In this document: positions 29,370-38,939 of the stretch, piece after piece
Numbering within the stretch: position 1 is the first letter of the stretch
How the letters are laid out: each line of letters starts with the position of its first letter
NCBI RefSeq assembly: GCF_900095735.1
Contig: NZ_FNLO01000007.1
Span: 1-64,000 of the forward strand
Length of the DNA stretch: 64,000 nucleotides
Direction: 5' to 3'
From: Chitinasiproducens palmae
GTDB taxonomy: Bacteria > Pseudomonadota > Gammaproteobacteria > Burkholderiales > Burkholderiaceae
The notes under the pieces: model-generated
Seen by the model: only the letters and a program-made list of their open reading frames with translations
The model's database searches: none
Told to the model about the DNA's origin: nothing
Made by a program: the position numbers and the translations under genes

Positions 29370-31181
29370 ATGAGATTAACAGTGGAAACGTGTTCGGGGG
29401 AAAAGGCCAGTCCTGTCACGCAGGCATACGTGCGCCAACGGCACGCTGCGGTGCGACCGTTCCTGCACGAAGGGCGGGAAGCGCGGCGACAGCCGGTCAT
29501 CATCGTCGGTGGCGGGCCGGTCGGTCTGACCACTGCACTGACACTCGCCCGTTACGGCGTGCGGTCCGTGGTTATCGAACAGGATGACGGCACCTGCGAA
29601 GGGAGCAGGGCAATCTGCGTGTCCCGGCGTTCGCTGGAAATCTTTTCGCAGCTCGGCGCCGCCAGCGCACTGCTGGACAAGGGACTGAGCTGGCGCGGCG
29701 GGCGAAGCTTCTATCGCGACCGCGAAGTGCTGCACTTCGAGATGCCGAGTCAACCGGGCGAACGGCTGCCGCCCATGATCAACATCCAGCAGTACTACGT
29801 CGAGCAGGCGCTGCTTGACTGCGCCGAAGCCTTCGACTCACTTATCGAGATACGCTGGCAGTCGCGCGTCACCGGTTTGACCGTTCTGTCCGACCATGTC
29901 GCAGTCCAGATCGAGACGCCGGCCGGCGCTTATGTCGCCGAGGGCAGTTGGCTGGTCGCGAGCGACGGGGGCCGCAGCGGGGTGCGCGATGCCCTGGGAC
30001 TGTCGCTGTCCGGCACGCAGTACGAAGGACGATACGTGATCGTCGATATCGAGATGGACAGCGAACGTCCGACCGAGCGCTACGCATGGTTTGATCCGCC
30101 CTCGAATCCCGGCTCGACGATCCTGATGCATAAGCAGCCGGACAACGTCTGGCGCATCGACTATCAGGTTCGCGCCGACGAGGATCCAGAGGAAGCCGTC
30201 AAGCCCGAAAACGTGCTGCCACGCGTGCAAAGCCATTTGGCGATGATCGGCGAGACCGCGCCATGGCGGCCGTTGTGGATCTCGATCTACAACGCGAAGT
30301 GCCTCACGCTCGAGCGCTATCTACACGGCCGGGTCGTGTTCGCCGGCGACGCTGCGCACCTCGTCCCGATTTTCGGCGTGCGCGGCATGAATAGCGGCGT
30401 CGAAGATGCGTTCAATCTGGGTTGGAAACTCGCGTTCGTCGCGCAAGGCTGGTCGCCACTGTCACTGCTGGACAGCTACAGCGACGAACGACGCTATGCC
30501 GCGGTCGAGAACATGCGGCAAGGCGCCAAGAGTACCGAGTTCATGGCGCCGCCGCATCGTGGCTTCGAACTGATGCGAACGGCGGTGCTGGGACTTGCAG
30601 GCGAGCATCCTGGCGTACGCACACTGATCAACCCGCGCCAGACCGCGGCGATCGCCTTGCCCACGTCGCCGCTGAACCTGGCTGACAACGCTGGCTTCGA
30701 AGGCGGACTGCCGCCCGGCGCGATTATCCAGGATGCAGCCCTTGCGCACGTGACCGCCGACGCAAACGATGCGCCGTCCCCAGTGCAGACCTTCCTCGGC
30801 ACGGTGCTTGGCAAAGAAGTGACGCTGATCTATTTCGGCACGGCAGCGCATCTACCCCATGGCTGGTCGCGGGAAATTACCGGCCGGCAAGCGAAAGGAC
30901 AGCCTGTCACCGTCGTCACCGTGCTGCCCGAGGGGACGCGTTCCGAGATGGCGGACAGGGCGGACGGGGCGGACACCGTGCGTGCAGTCTGCGGCGATGA
31001 CCGATTCCACAGTGTCTATCGCCTGTTCGACGCGAAAGCCGGCACTGCTTATCTGCTGCGCCCCGACGGACACGTGCTTGGGCGATGGCGAGATCTCGAC
31101 AGGGTCGATCCGGCGCTGGCGCTGGCCGGCGTGTTCCAGGACGATGCCGTGCGATGCATGGCCGAGGGAGCCCAATCATGA
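29370..31181 (+). CDS. FAD-dependent aromatic hydroxylase (PheA/TfdB/MhpA family)
   Basis: A 603-residue flavoprotein monooxygenase. The Rossmann motif IIVGGGPVGLTTALTLARYG lies near residues 42-61, the DG motif VASDGGRSGVRDALG near 197-211, and the second FAD motif VVFAGDAAHLVPIFGVRGMN near 322-341, as in 3-(3-hydroxyphenyl)propionate and phenol hydroxylases. A thioredoxin-like C-terminal domain follows. Start ATG 29370 lacks a strong ribosome site, so GTG near 29382 is possible. Its last codon overlaps the ATG of a DUF2783 gene, so the two are translationally coupled. The aromatic substrate is unknown. Confidence 0.85.
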   Translation: MRLTVETCSGEKASPVTQAYVRQRHAAVRPFLHEGREARRQPVIIVGGGPVGLTTALTLARYGVRSVVIEQDDGTCEGSRAICVSRRSLEIFSQLGAASALLDKGLSWRGGRSFYRDREVLHFEMPSQPGERLPPMINIQQYYVEQALLDCAEAFDSLIEIRWQSRVTGLTVLSDHVAVQIETPAGAYVAEGSWLVASDGGRSGVRDALGLSLSGTQYEGRYVIVDIEMDSERPTERYAWFDPPSNPGSTILMHKQPDNVWRIDYQVRADEDPEEAVKPENVLPRVQSHLAMIGETAPWRPLWISIYNAKCLTLERYLHGRVVFAGDAAHLVPIFGVRGMNSGVEDAFNLGWKLAFVAQGWSPLSLLDSYSDERRYAAVENMRQGAKSTEFMAPPHRGFELMRTAVLGLAGEHPGVRTLINPRQTAAIALPTSPLNLADNAGFEGGLPPGAIIQDAALAHVTADANDAPSPVQTFLGTVLGKEVTLIYFGTAAHLPHGWSREITGRQAKGQPVTVVTVLPEGTRSEMADRADGADTVRAVCGDDRFHSVYRLFDAKAGTAYLLRPDGHVLGRWRDLDRVDPALALAGVFQDDAVRCMAEGAQS

Positions 31182-31360
31182 ATGCCGATCAACTCGACGA
31201 CGCGTACACCACGCTGTGCCATAACATCGACGCCGTCGGCGAGCAGGGCACATCTCTCTATCTCGCGCGCGTGGCCATGCTCTTGATCCTCGAGAGCGAA
31301 CCGTCCGTCGTGAAAGCTGCCTTGCAAGCCGCGCTACCGACGCCGAAGGGCAGGGAATAA
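31178..31360 (+). CDS. DUF2783 family small protein
   Basis: A 60-residue protein (MNADQLDDAYTTLCHNIDAV, then SLYLARVAMLLILESEP) of the DUF2783 family. Such proteins are typically encoded directly behind flavin hydroxylases of the preceding kind. The ATG overlaps the upstream TGA in an ATGA arrangement. It probably binds or stabilises the hydroxylase, but this is inference from gene pairing. Confidence 0.8.
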   Translation: MNADQLDDAYTTLCHNIDAVGEQGTSLYLARVAMLLILESEPSVVKAALQAALPTPKGRE

Positions 31361-31511
31361 GACGCCGAGCAATGGTGTCGAATCGGCGCGCAGCGTCTCT
31401 CGGCACTTGCGAGTCGCGGGGTCCTGCGCGATAGTTCGAGCAACTACAGTCACTGCAATAATTGCATCGCGGGCAATCCGCCCGCGCGACGCGTCACGAT
31501 CGCCACCCATC

Positions 31512-31865
31512 ATGCTCCGTCCACTGATCGCCCTCGCCGCACTAGCCTTGATCGCCAACACCGCTGCGGCGCAGGGCCGCGTGAGTAGTGCGCCCGACAC
31601 GCCTCGAACCACTTATCTGAGTCCGCAACAGGCCGCCATCGCAGCCGGAATACCGGGCGCAACTACCGGCCCCAATTCGGGCATGCAACTCGACGGCAAC
31701 GCCACGCGCTGCAGGGAACTCGCCAGTTCGATCAGCCAGGCCACAGCCCGTCCTCCCGTCATCGGCGACCAGCGGCTCGACTACACCTACCGCGGACGAC
31801 CGCGCGAAGACGTGGACAAGCGCGCCGAACTCGAGGCGGAGTATCGGCGGTTGGGGTGTCGGTGA
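31512..31865 (+). CDS. small secreted protein, unknown function
   Basis: A 117-residue protein with a signal peptide (LIALAALALIANTAAAQG, cleavage probably after the last Ala of AAA). The mature part is short, polar and holds two cysteines (ATRCRELAS and RRLGCR) that could pair. The ATG at 31512 is preferred because the signal peptide starts there. It resembles hypothetical periplasmic proteins of Burkholderia. Confidence 0.65.
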   Translation: MLRPLIALAALALIANTAAAQGRVSSAPDTPRTTYLSPQQAAIAAGIPGATTGPNSGMQLDGNATRCRELASSISQATARPPVIGDQRLDYTYRGRPREDVDKRAELEAEYRRLGCR

Positions 31866-34152
31866 CGGGATCAGAATGGTGGCGTCCAGTCGTCGATGGT
31901 CGCTGGCATAGCGCCGAAGAAGAGCGTGCGGGTTCGGATGTCGGATTTCTGCCGCTATCGGCATTCGCAGCCTGAGTGCTGCTCTTGAGCCGTTTCTCTG
32001 CCCGTGTTGCGTGTGGGGGTTGTACAGCGACCGCCGCCGTCAAGGCAGTCGGACATTTCTGCGGAAACACTGGCTCAAGTCGAAGGACAGCCATCCCAAT
32101 TCGAACCCCGGATAGGCTATGAACCTTAACACCTTTCTCCGGTTAATCACAAATAAACAGAGGCTTACGCGATAGCGGGTGCGCTTTTGGACACGCCGTA
32201 TTGCACAAACAAGTGTTTGATTCGCTTGGAAGTGACTCAATCGAATAGCGCGCTGGCTAGGTTCAAATCGGCGTGAGCGTGTGCGAAGCCGCAGCGCGGC
32301 GCGAAGGATGCGTTAGCGGCCACCCCGCGTCCGCGACGTCTTTTCCATCGGATGAGCTGTCGCTTTCCGTGCGAGATTGTCTGCGGTCGCACAATGAATT
32401 TAGGTAACGAACGTTGCTACAGTGACAGACGATAAACGGTCGTTCGCCGTGTTGCGAACCGCAGGAGGACCCTCCTGCTACCGCGCAGCGCGACGTGTAC
32501 TCCTCAGGTAGTGTCAGGGAGCGCCGAGTTTCCGGCAGAGTCCCGATTCTCCCTGCTACGCATCTTCGACTGGAAGTCATCAATTAATTGACCTTCGGCA
32601 GGAAAGAAGATGACGATCGCACTGAACCATTGCGTACGGCGTGCATGGAGGAAGCGAGACGTGACTTATACCGGTCGTAACCTCTCCGCAGCCACTGGGA
32701 ATACGGGTCGCAATGCTAGGGGCGTCGCCTGATCAATGATCTGCGCGTGAACGGCGCTGCTGCGTTGCGAGTCTGGAAGGGCTAGACCGCTACACGCAGT
32801 TTCGCTTTCAACCTGCTCACGGCCGCAAATGCCACAATTCGCTGACTGAGACGCAGCGAGTCCCCCCCGTTGTCATGTTCCAAGCTCGGCATGTACCGTG
32901 CTCAGCGTTGTCAGAATAGGACAGGGCCCTGTGAATACGCATAGAATGGGCCTCGCAATCGGGAGATCCTACGGAACTCCATACGGAGAAAACGTACGAA
33001 AACAATGTCCTCGTGTCGGACGCAGTTGAGGAATGCTTCGGCGCATGCAAAAGGGGCATGAGTTCATGCGGGTAGCATGGCATCGTCTGCATCGCTTCGG
33101 TATGGCGAGGCTTCAGCCGTCGCTCGACGAGAAACATCGTGGGTGATTTCGTACTGATCGACCGTAAGTCTCGGCAGGAGGCGATCGGAATTGCTGAATC
33201 GCGGTCAGTATCGAAATTTTGCCTGCCTGCCAATCCCAAATTACCTCGTATATAGAACTACTTTCATTTGCATATCACGTGATCGCATCGACTCCTACAA
33301 ACGCGCCGCACCGAACTAGAACCTCAATCAGCGCCGCCATGTCCGAAGACGTAGAAGGAACGTCGAATATAACTCGTTCGTTGTCGCTTTGGATGAAGTC
33401 GATGGAAGCAGCATCGCTTGCGACGTTGCATGACCCTGTGGCGGGATTTCGGAATACATCAATGCGCGAGCCTTGCTGCATTTGGGATGCAGCAGTGTCG
33501 GCTACAGATGTAAAGGAAGGCGCGAGGCGGTAAGGAATTGCGGCAAGCTCCCAGTACGGGCTTTCCTGACGGCTTGCAACGGTCACTCTCATTGGTTTTT
33601 CGGATGTCTTGTTGGGACTTGTACAGTGGTTTTACACTTCTGGAGCATTCGAAGTGGTGTACCGGTTATCGTGGGCGGTCTCGCAGGCGATCCTGCTAAA
33701 ACAGGAGGTCTCGGTTGGCTGCACCGATGCTTTCGTGATGCAAGTGTTCAGAGCGAGCCATCCGTCCGGAAGCGTGCAGGTCGCCCGGTCATTGGTGGCT
33801 CGTAACGATCGACGGGACCGGCGGTAATCGAGGCGGTTAGAGTACCTCCGTTGGCTCGCACTACGTCCGCCAACGACAGACTAATTATTGAAGAAGCAGC
33901 GCTTCTGTTGTGGGCGACGCGCCATCCGCATGCAGTGGCGGCCAGTCCACTCATTACTGTTTTGCGGCATATGGCTCGGTGAGATTGAACACCGCCAAGT
34001 TAGGGAACGCGAAACGACTCAGCTCGGCCGGTCGGCGAGCGACCAAGGAAACGGGGAGTCGCCGTGGCCTAGCACGTATGCTGCCCGACCGGCGTTAGTC
34101 TGTCCTAGTTCAGGTGCCTCGCTTAGCGCTGGCCATGGCAGTGTTTCCCTTT
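31866..34152. other. low-GC, poorly coding left flank of the phage-related region
   Basis: Base composition falls visibly compared with the preceding 30 kb and codon-position bias largely disappears. I see one plausible gene (33275-33592) and one 40-codon frame at 32610-32732 with an AGGAAAG ribosome site (weak evidence). Neither a tRNA nor an integrase gene is recognisable, although a ttcgaacccc T-loop-like string occurs near 32099. This is where a left attachment site or decayed phage genes would be expected. Confidence 0.5.
33275..33592 (-). CDS. ORFan, possible gene in low-GC flank
   Basis: A 105-residue frame (starts MRVTVASRQESPYWELAAIP) with regular codon use and no obvious repeats. 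It reads like a real protein, but the ATG has no Shine-Dalgarno sequence and the frame closes only 14 codons upstream, so the gene may be truncated at its 5' end. I do not recognise it. Confidence 0.4.
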   Translation of the reverse strand: MRVTVASRQESPYWELAAIPYRLAPSFTSVADTAASQMQQGSRIDVFRNPATGSCNVASDAASIDFIQSDNERVIFDVPSTSSDMAALIEVLVRCGAFVGVDAIT

Positions 34153-36003
34153 TCAGATTCCTACGCTTCCATATTTCTTCCAACCCGAGACGGCATCGAC
34201 ATACAGCTCCCCTTCTGCTCCGCCTGCCGCCGGACGCAAGTACGGAGGCAAGCGCATGCCGGGGTACGGTACGAGATCTGAAGCGAGCCGGGATGAGGTA
34301 TTCGGCTTAGCGAAACTGCTGTTCGTAAGCCCCCCTCCGAACAGAACATTCTCGACTGTCATTGGCCCGAACGTGGTACCGCTGGCAACGAGTAAGCAGC
34401 CGGCACCGTCGCTTGAACAATTGCGGAACGTCGGGGCTGTCAGGTTCAGCGCGCCGACGAGCGCCAGGTCATGGTTGTCGCCTGCCACATGAATGTCTTC
34501 GTAGACGGCGCCCACACGCGCGGTTCCTGGCACATTACGGATCAAGTACGTGATGCCAGGGGCGCCGCCGTCGGTCAGGTAGAAACGGGCTCCGCGGATA
34601 GTATGATGCGCCGGCGTGGCGTCGATTGGCCAAGCGGTAACCGTTGAGGGAATGTCAAACACGTCATTGATCGACTTTGAGCGAGTTGCGCCTGCGTCGA
34701 AAATCAGACAACTGCCGCCAGGATTCGTGACCGTGCGATGCCACTGATTCCCCTCCGAGTGGAAATCCGAAGCTGTACTCTTGACAGTAACGGCGGCATG
34801 AAAGGCATTGCCACGCATGGCGTTGAATCGGCTGAAAGCACCGGCATTCGGGAAGACAATACTTATAGCGTTGCCTGCATAGCTGATGAGGGCATTGCCG
34901 TCGAACGAGAAGCCGATTTGATTCGCAAAGTTAGTTTCTTTTACGACGGAGGTGCTGTCTCCGTAGAGGAAGCTAACACCAGACAAGCGATTGGCACGCA
35001 TGCCACGCGAAGGAACGTTCGCGCTGTTCACCAGTGCCCCGCCCACAGTACCGCGCCACCACACGATGCCGCCAGTTACGTTCATTGCATCCCGGTCGAA
35101 ACTGAACGCTGGATATGCGCTCTTAGCATGAATGAAGTTGTCGCGTACGGTTAATCCGAGAAGTGCAGGTCCTTCGGTGCTCCCGGTAGCGTATTGATGC
35201 CCGACGATGTGCGCGCGGATTGACTCGAATCCCTTCTGCGGGCTTAATACGCTGCCTGCGTCGAGCATATCTACATAACAACCTTCAAAAATTCCCGGAG
35301 TGCCGCTGCAAAAGATAGGTAGATAAGCGTTGAGCACCATGCAACCGCGCACACTGCCGTAGGCGCCGGCTTCCGTTTTCAAACCGATCACATAGCCGTA
35401 GCTCACGCCGTTTTCGAACAGCACCATGCGATTCCTCTCATCGATGAAGAGAAGATCGTTGTCGCTCGAGTGTGCCTGCACGATAGTGTCGAACGGTGGG
35501 GCAGGGGTTTGGTCGCTCACGTTAACCGGATACTCGGCCCACGCCGCGATGTAGCCGCACAGCGTGCCTTGAATCTGTTGCCCGTTTTCCGGCGAAACGA
35601 CGGAAGCGAGGTATCGCCTTGTGTTCCATATAAAGTGGTCGCGGCATGAACCGCCGACGCACCCCCAGAAAAACACGCCGCCACCGTTGCTATCCTTGTT
35701 CATTGAACCGTCGCGCGCAAGGATGTTGCCGGCTGAAACATTCAACATCTGGACGCCGTCCGCGTTTGGCAGAAGACATTGGCGGAACGCTACTCCATCG
35801 CCGTAGACTTCACTGATCTTCACGTTACAGATCTCGGGACGATCAACATAACGGAAGTAAAAGACGCGGGCACCTACGGAGTGCGGTGTGGGGTGAGTGA
35901 TGTCTAGCGAGTTTAGGTCTGTGCCACCTTTGTTGCGCTGTCGAGCGTAATTCCACTCGACGCGGCGCGAGATGCGAATCTGCGGTGCCAGACCATTAGT
36001 CAA
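34153..36003 (-). CDS. beta-helix tailspike, C-terminal part (separated by one in-frame TGA)
   Basis: A 616-residue open frame with repeated short turns (for example VKISEVYGDGVAFRQCLLPN and LLGLTVRDNFIHAKSAYPAF) typical of right-handed beta-helix phage tailspikes or depolymerases. Its first codon is a TTG without a good ribosome site. The frame is exactly continuous with the upstream fragment 36043-37146: 13 sense codons and one TGA separate them. The two therefore look like one spike of about 1,000 residues. It could be a recent nonsense mutation or a read-through stop. The beta-helix suggests binding or cutting of a surface polysaccharide. Base composition is lower in GC than the tail genes. 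Confidence 0.75.
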   Translation of the reverse strand: MTNGLAPQIRISRRVEWNYARQRNKGGTDLNSLDITHPTPHSVGARVFYFRYVDRPEICNVKISEVYGDGVAFRQCLLPNADGVQMLNVSAGNILARDGSMNKDSNGGGVFFWGCVGGSCRDHFIWNTRRYLASVVSPENGQQIQGTLCGYIAAWAEYPVNVSDQTPAPPFDTIVQAHSSDNDLLFIDERNRMVLFENGVSYGYVIGLKTEAGAYGSVRGCMVLNAYLPIFCSGTPGIFEGCYVDMLDAGSVLSPQKGFESIRAHIVGHQYATGSTEGPALLGLTVRDNFIHAKSAYPAFSFDRDAMNVTGGIVWWRGTVGGALVNSANVPSRGMRANRLSGVSFLYGDSTSVVKETNFANQIGFSFDGNALISYAGNAISIVFPNAGAFSRFNAMRGNAFHAAVTVKSTASDFHSEGNQWHRTVTNPGGSCLIFDAGATRSKSINDVFDIPSTVTAWPIDATPAHHTIRGARFYLTDGGAPGITYLIRNVPGTARVGAVYEDIHVAGDNHDLALVGALNLTAPTFRNCSSDGAGCLLVASGTTFGPMTVENVLFGGGLTNSSFAKPNTSSRLASDLVPYPGMRLPPYLRPAAGGAEGELYVDAVSGWKKYGSVGI

Positions 36004-36042
36004 GTCCGCCGCTTGATATGAAAAAAGAGCTGTTTCCGATAC

Positions 36043-37146
36043 TCAGTTCACTCCATCGGGACGGGCTGGCGGGTCAATGTTGTCAAAGGTAAAGCGCGTA
36101 ATACCTTCGCTGTCGATATCGAGCGCCCGGGTGTTGGCATCGGTAACGAAATTGTGACGGTAATTGCCCCAGTTCACCTCGCCGATTGGAAAACTCATGC
36201 AGCCGCCACGCGCGTGCCCCGCGGCCAACGCAGCTGCAACAGCGGTTCCGCAATCGACGCCGTCGCCGGTGACGCCCCACCATCTTGCCAGACGTGGGCC
36301 CGAGTACCGACGATGCCACAGACGGTTGAGGGAATCGCGTACAAATTCCGCGCCGTCGTCGGTCGTCGTTCCGGTGTCGGTATCGTCGCGAATGAAGTTA
36401 CCGGATTTTCCACCGGGAGGGGAACCGGCGGCCTTGTCTGCGACGTGCGCCGACATTGCGCTTCCATCATACGCCCGCAGGGCGGCGATCGAATCAAGCT
36501 CAACACCTTCAATGGTAGCAGCGGCGGCAAACGTATCGGTCGCACTCAAGGCGTCGCTCCGCTGTTGATCGGCTTGCATGTCGAACGAACGGCTCGCCGT
36601 GGCTGTGCCGACGTCAGGAGCCGGCGACGGTTCTGGCGTGTTCAGGCCTGCACTGTCAGAAAGTGAGCGAGAGAGACTGTCGACCATCCGTTCGGGGGTA
36701 ATCGGCGCTCCGCTCGCGGTCGCCCGTCTATCGTCTAGTCGGTTCGCTACCGCGTCGCCATTAGCGTCGAGCGAGCCGATCACTTCTTCGGGGACCACCT
36801 GATGCTGCTGAACCATGGTTATCAGACGAGCGAGTAGCGCCCGCTGAGCGCCTGCGCTCCGTTGAGAACCGGAAGGATGTGGCGGCTCAATGGAGAGCGC
36901 CGCGAGCTTGACTACGATTTGGTGGCTTGAATCGTAGACAGCGGCAGTTGTAAGACTGCCGCCCAACGGCGTGCCCGCTCCGGAAACGGTGTAATCAGCA
37001 TCCAGCACAAGATTATTTATCGTGCCGGCGTTAACCGTTGCAATGAGCAAATCGGCGTCGTTGGCGAAGTAAAAGGGAATCGGGAATGTTTGCGTGTGAC
37101 CGTCACCGCTGTATGCGACTTCCGACAGAGGACTTTCAGAGTTCAT
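36043..37146 (-). CDS. tailspike, N-terminal part (T7-tail-fibre-like head domain and start of beta-helix)
   Basis: The product is 367 residues. Residues about 1-95 (SGDGHTQTFPIPFYFANDAD, VLDADYTVSGAGTPLGGSL) resemble the particle-binding N-terminal domain of T7-type tail fibres. Residues about 100-270 are an Ala/Asp-rich linker. From about 285 a beta-helix entry begins (ARWWGVTGDGVDCGTAVAAA). The frame stops at TGA 36045-36043 just as the beta-helix would continue. GAGG lies about 8 bases before ATG 37146. The adjacent 34153-36003 frame continues in phase. Confidence 0.75.
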   Translation of the reverse strand: MNSESPLSEVAYSGDGHTQTFPIPFYFANDADLLIATVNAGTINNLVLDADYTVSGAGTPLGGSLTTAAVYDSSHQIVVKLAALSIEPPHPSGSQRSAGAQRALLARLITMVQQHQVVPEEVIGSLDANGDAVANRLDDRRATASGAPITPERMVDSLSRSLSDSAGLNTPEPSPAPDVGTATASRSFDMQADQQRSDALSATDTFAAAATIEGVELDSIAALRAYDGSAMSAHVADKAAGSPPGGKSGNFIRDDTDTGTTTDDGAEFVRDSLNRLWHRRYSGPRLARWWGVTGDGVDCGTAVAAALAAGHARGGCMSFPIGEVNWGNYRHNFVTDANTRALDIDSEGITRFTFDNIDPPARPDGVN

Positions 37147-37549
37147 GATCAAACCTCGTAGATGAGGCCTCTATCTTCGCTTGGGGAGGACGCAGGATTG
37201 TGCGGAAAACGCATAGTACTGGCCACGACATCTAAGGCATCCGTAGCCAGGGGTCCTCGCCGCTTTTCAATAACGCGGCTCCTCTTTCGCTTAAACATCG
37301 TGCTGGCAGTCCATTATTCGAATGTCGAAGTGCAGTGCAAGGCATCTCGGTCGATGGCGATTCATGCAGGTCGCCGTTACGGTTCAATGATTCTTGAGCG
37401 CGCCGTCCGATAAGAGAGTCACTTCGAAATGCGTTGCCAACGACAATGGCGCCTCCACTGCTGCTGTGTACGGCGAGAGCGAGTCATGCTTCGGCAAGTG
37501 ATCTCGTCGACATGTGGGTGACAGCGATCGGGAAGATCTGCAGACCGGC
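37147..37549. other. gene-free spacer
   Basis: No credible frame or structure beyond the tailspike ribosome site. Base composition remains low in GC. Confidence 0.45.
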
Positions 37550-37933
37550 TCACGGTTGCATTCGTTTTCTGCGCGCATCAGTGAAAGCATCGATCGGCAA
37601 GTCTGGCAGCGGTCGGAAAAGCGCCTCGAGTGTGGCAAGGGAGTTAGCGCTCATATCGCAATGCAACTTGCGAACACGCCGTTCGCAGTAGCCATCAATG
37701 TGAGCCGGACGCGTGGGTGCATCCGTTCGATTTGCGCCAGTCCTGTCGCACCACAGATTTAACAGCAGCTCACCACGCCAATGACTGGGCTGAGGGTGGA
37801 CGCCACTTGCGTAGGCCCTCAATGTGCTCTCGCTGATCAAACCGTGCAGCGCTCGTAAAATATCGACTCGCTGCATCCCTTGTCGATGAAGATCGCTGAC
37901 AATCTTGCCCCAGTCGTAGTCGCAGATTTTCAT
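37550..37933 (-). CDS. small helix-turn-helix-like protein, unknown
   Basis: A 127-residue protein starting MKICDYDWGKIVSDLHRQGM. Residues about 15-60 (VDILRALHGLISESTLRAYA, SGVHPQPSHWRGELLLNLWC) look like a helix-turn-helix followed by a wing-like segment, as in small DNA-binding proteins of Burkholderia phages. The ATG at 37933 starts the conserved part. It lies downstream of the holin in the same direction. A regulatory role is a guess from the helix-turn-helix resemblance. Confidence 0.5.
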   Translation of the reverse strand: MKICDYDWGKIVSDLHRQGMQRVDILRALHGLISESTLRAYASGVHPQPSHWRGELLLNLWCDRTGANRTDAPTRPAHIDGYCERRVRKLHCDMSANSLATLEALFRPLPDLPIDAFTDARRKRMQP

Positions 37934-38279
37934 GGGCGGATAGCTATGGATTGACTGTGTGAGATTTGAATGAAGGTGGCAGTCGAAGTCGTGAAAGTAG
38001 ATTCCGAATCCAGCGGTCCAAAGGCTGGTGATGCAATGCAACGGTCGAGCGCTGAGACGGACAGATATTTGTGCGCCAGCCGCCCCGCGTAAGGCCCTAG
38101 CAGGTCCTGTGATGCAGAGCTTTCTCGAAGAAAGCGGTGAGTTAGCTCATAGCGGAACATCCCCGGGGTGCGCTTATCGAATGCAACGGCGCTCAACGCT
38201 GACGTTCTTGAGAGCAAGACGGTGCCGAGCGGCAGCGCTCGGGCAGGTTTCCGGAATAAGCGGCGCGGTGACGAGCCGG
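37934..38279. other. spacer between holin and HTH-like gene
   Basis: The frames here are unsupported; nothing recognised. Confidence 0.45.
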
Positions 38280-38939
38280 TCAACCGTCATGGCGTTCGCT
38301 GCTCGAAGATGACTCCCCGGGTGCGCTAGGTGGGCGGCTAAGCGTTTGAATCGTTTTCGCGACGACTACGGTGTTCGGATCCACCGCGAAACGGGTAATG
38401 GCCTGTGCCTGGACTGCGGCGTCCCGGGTCATGCCGAACCAGAATGCGAGTGTCTGCTTCAGTTCATTGAACCAGTAGCCAATGATTGTGCCGATGGTGA
38501 GGCTGGCCGTGGCATCACGCAGCAGACCATCGGCCCGACCCGAGAAAACATAGATGATGATCGAAAGGGCGCCGAGCAGGAGCGTTGCAGTGATGCCGGG
38601 GCGTACCCAGTCTGTCGGTTGACTCGCCGACTCGTCGGATGCGCGGGGGGGGTCTCCCGAGCTGGCGGCGTACGCAGGCGATTGCGTTTGTAGAGATTTT
38701 TGCGCCGCCATCACCGCGAGCCGCTGCAATTCCGCGCGAGCATTGGTTTGCAACTCGACAAGCCTGCCTGCAATCTCAGAATCGTCCAGAAGCGCGTTCG
38801 ATACGTCCTCTGGCGTTGCGTTGGCGCCGAGCACAGCGGCGATCAGCTTGCCCACCGCCGTAGCGGCCGGGCCTCGAAGCAGGCTGCCGAGGAATGGCGC
38901 GGCCGTCTCCACAGAATGCGCAATGTCCTTCCACTCCAT
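38280..38939 (-). CDS. holin (GTA-type 3TM holin family)
   Basis: A 219-residue protein of the lysis module. Residues about 8-35 (ETAAPFLGSLLRGPAATAVG) and two hydrophobic segments near 125-148 (GITATLLLGALSIIIYVFSG) and 155-180 (ASLTIGTIIGYWFNELKQTL) match the GTA-like three-membrane-segment holins. It lets the lysozyme across the inner membrane to free particles. The ATG shares its A with the stop of the lysozyme gene (TGATG), giving translational coupling. The last 50 residues are Ser/Pro rich and probably cytoplasmic. Confidence 0.78.
   Translation of the reverse strand: MEWKDIAHSVETAAPFLGSLLRGPAATAVGKLIAAVLGANATPEDVSNALLDDSEIAGRLVELQTNARAELQRLAVMAAQKSLQTQSPAYAASSGDPPRASDESASQPTDWVRPGITATLLLGALSIIIYVFSGRADGLLRDATASLTIGTIIGYWFNELKQTLAFWFGMTRDAAVQAQAITRFAVDPNTVVVAKTIQTLSRPPSAPGESSSSSERHDG

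Noticed and set aside
32090-32120. tRNA gene or fragment (ttcgaacccc string)
   Set aside because: The stems of a T-arm and the rest of a cloverleaf cannot be completed around it.
36043-37146. Two independent neighbouring spike genes instead of one split gene
   Set aside because: The second frame lacks a ribosome site, starts with TTG, and is exactly in phase with the first, which ends in the middle of a beta-helix entry.
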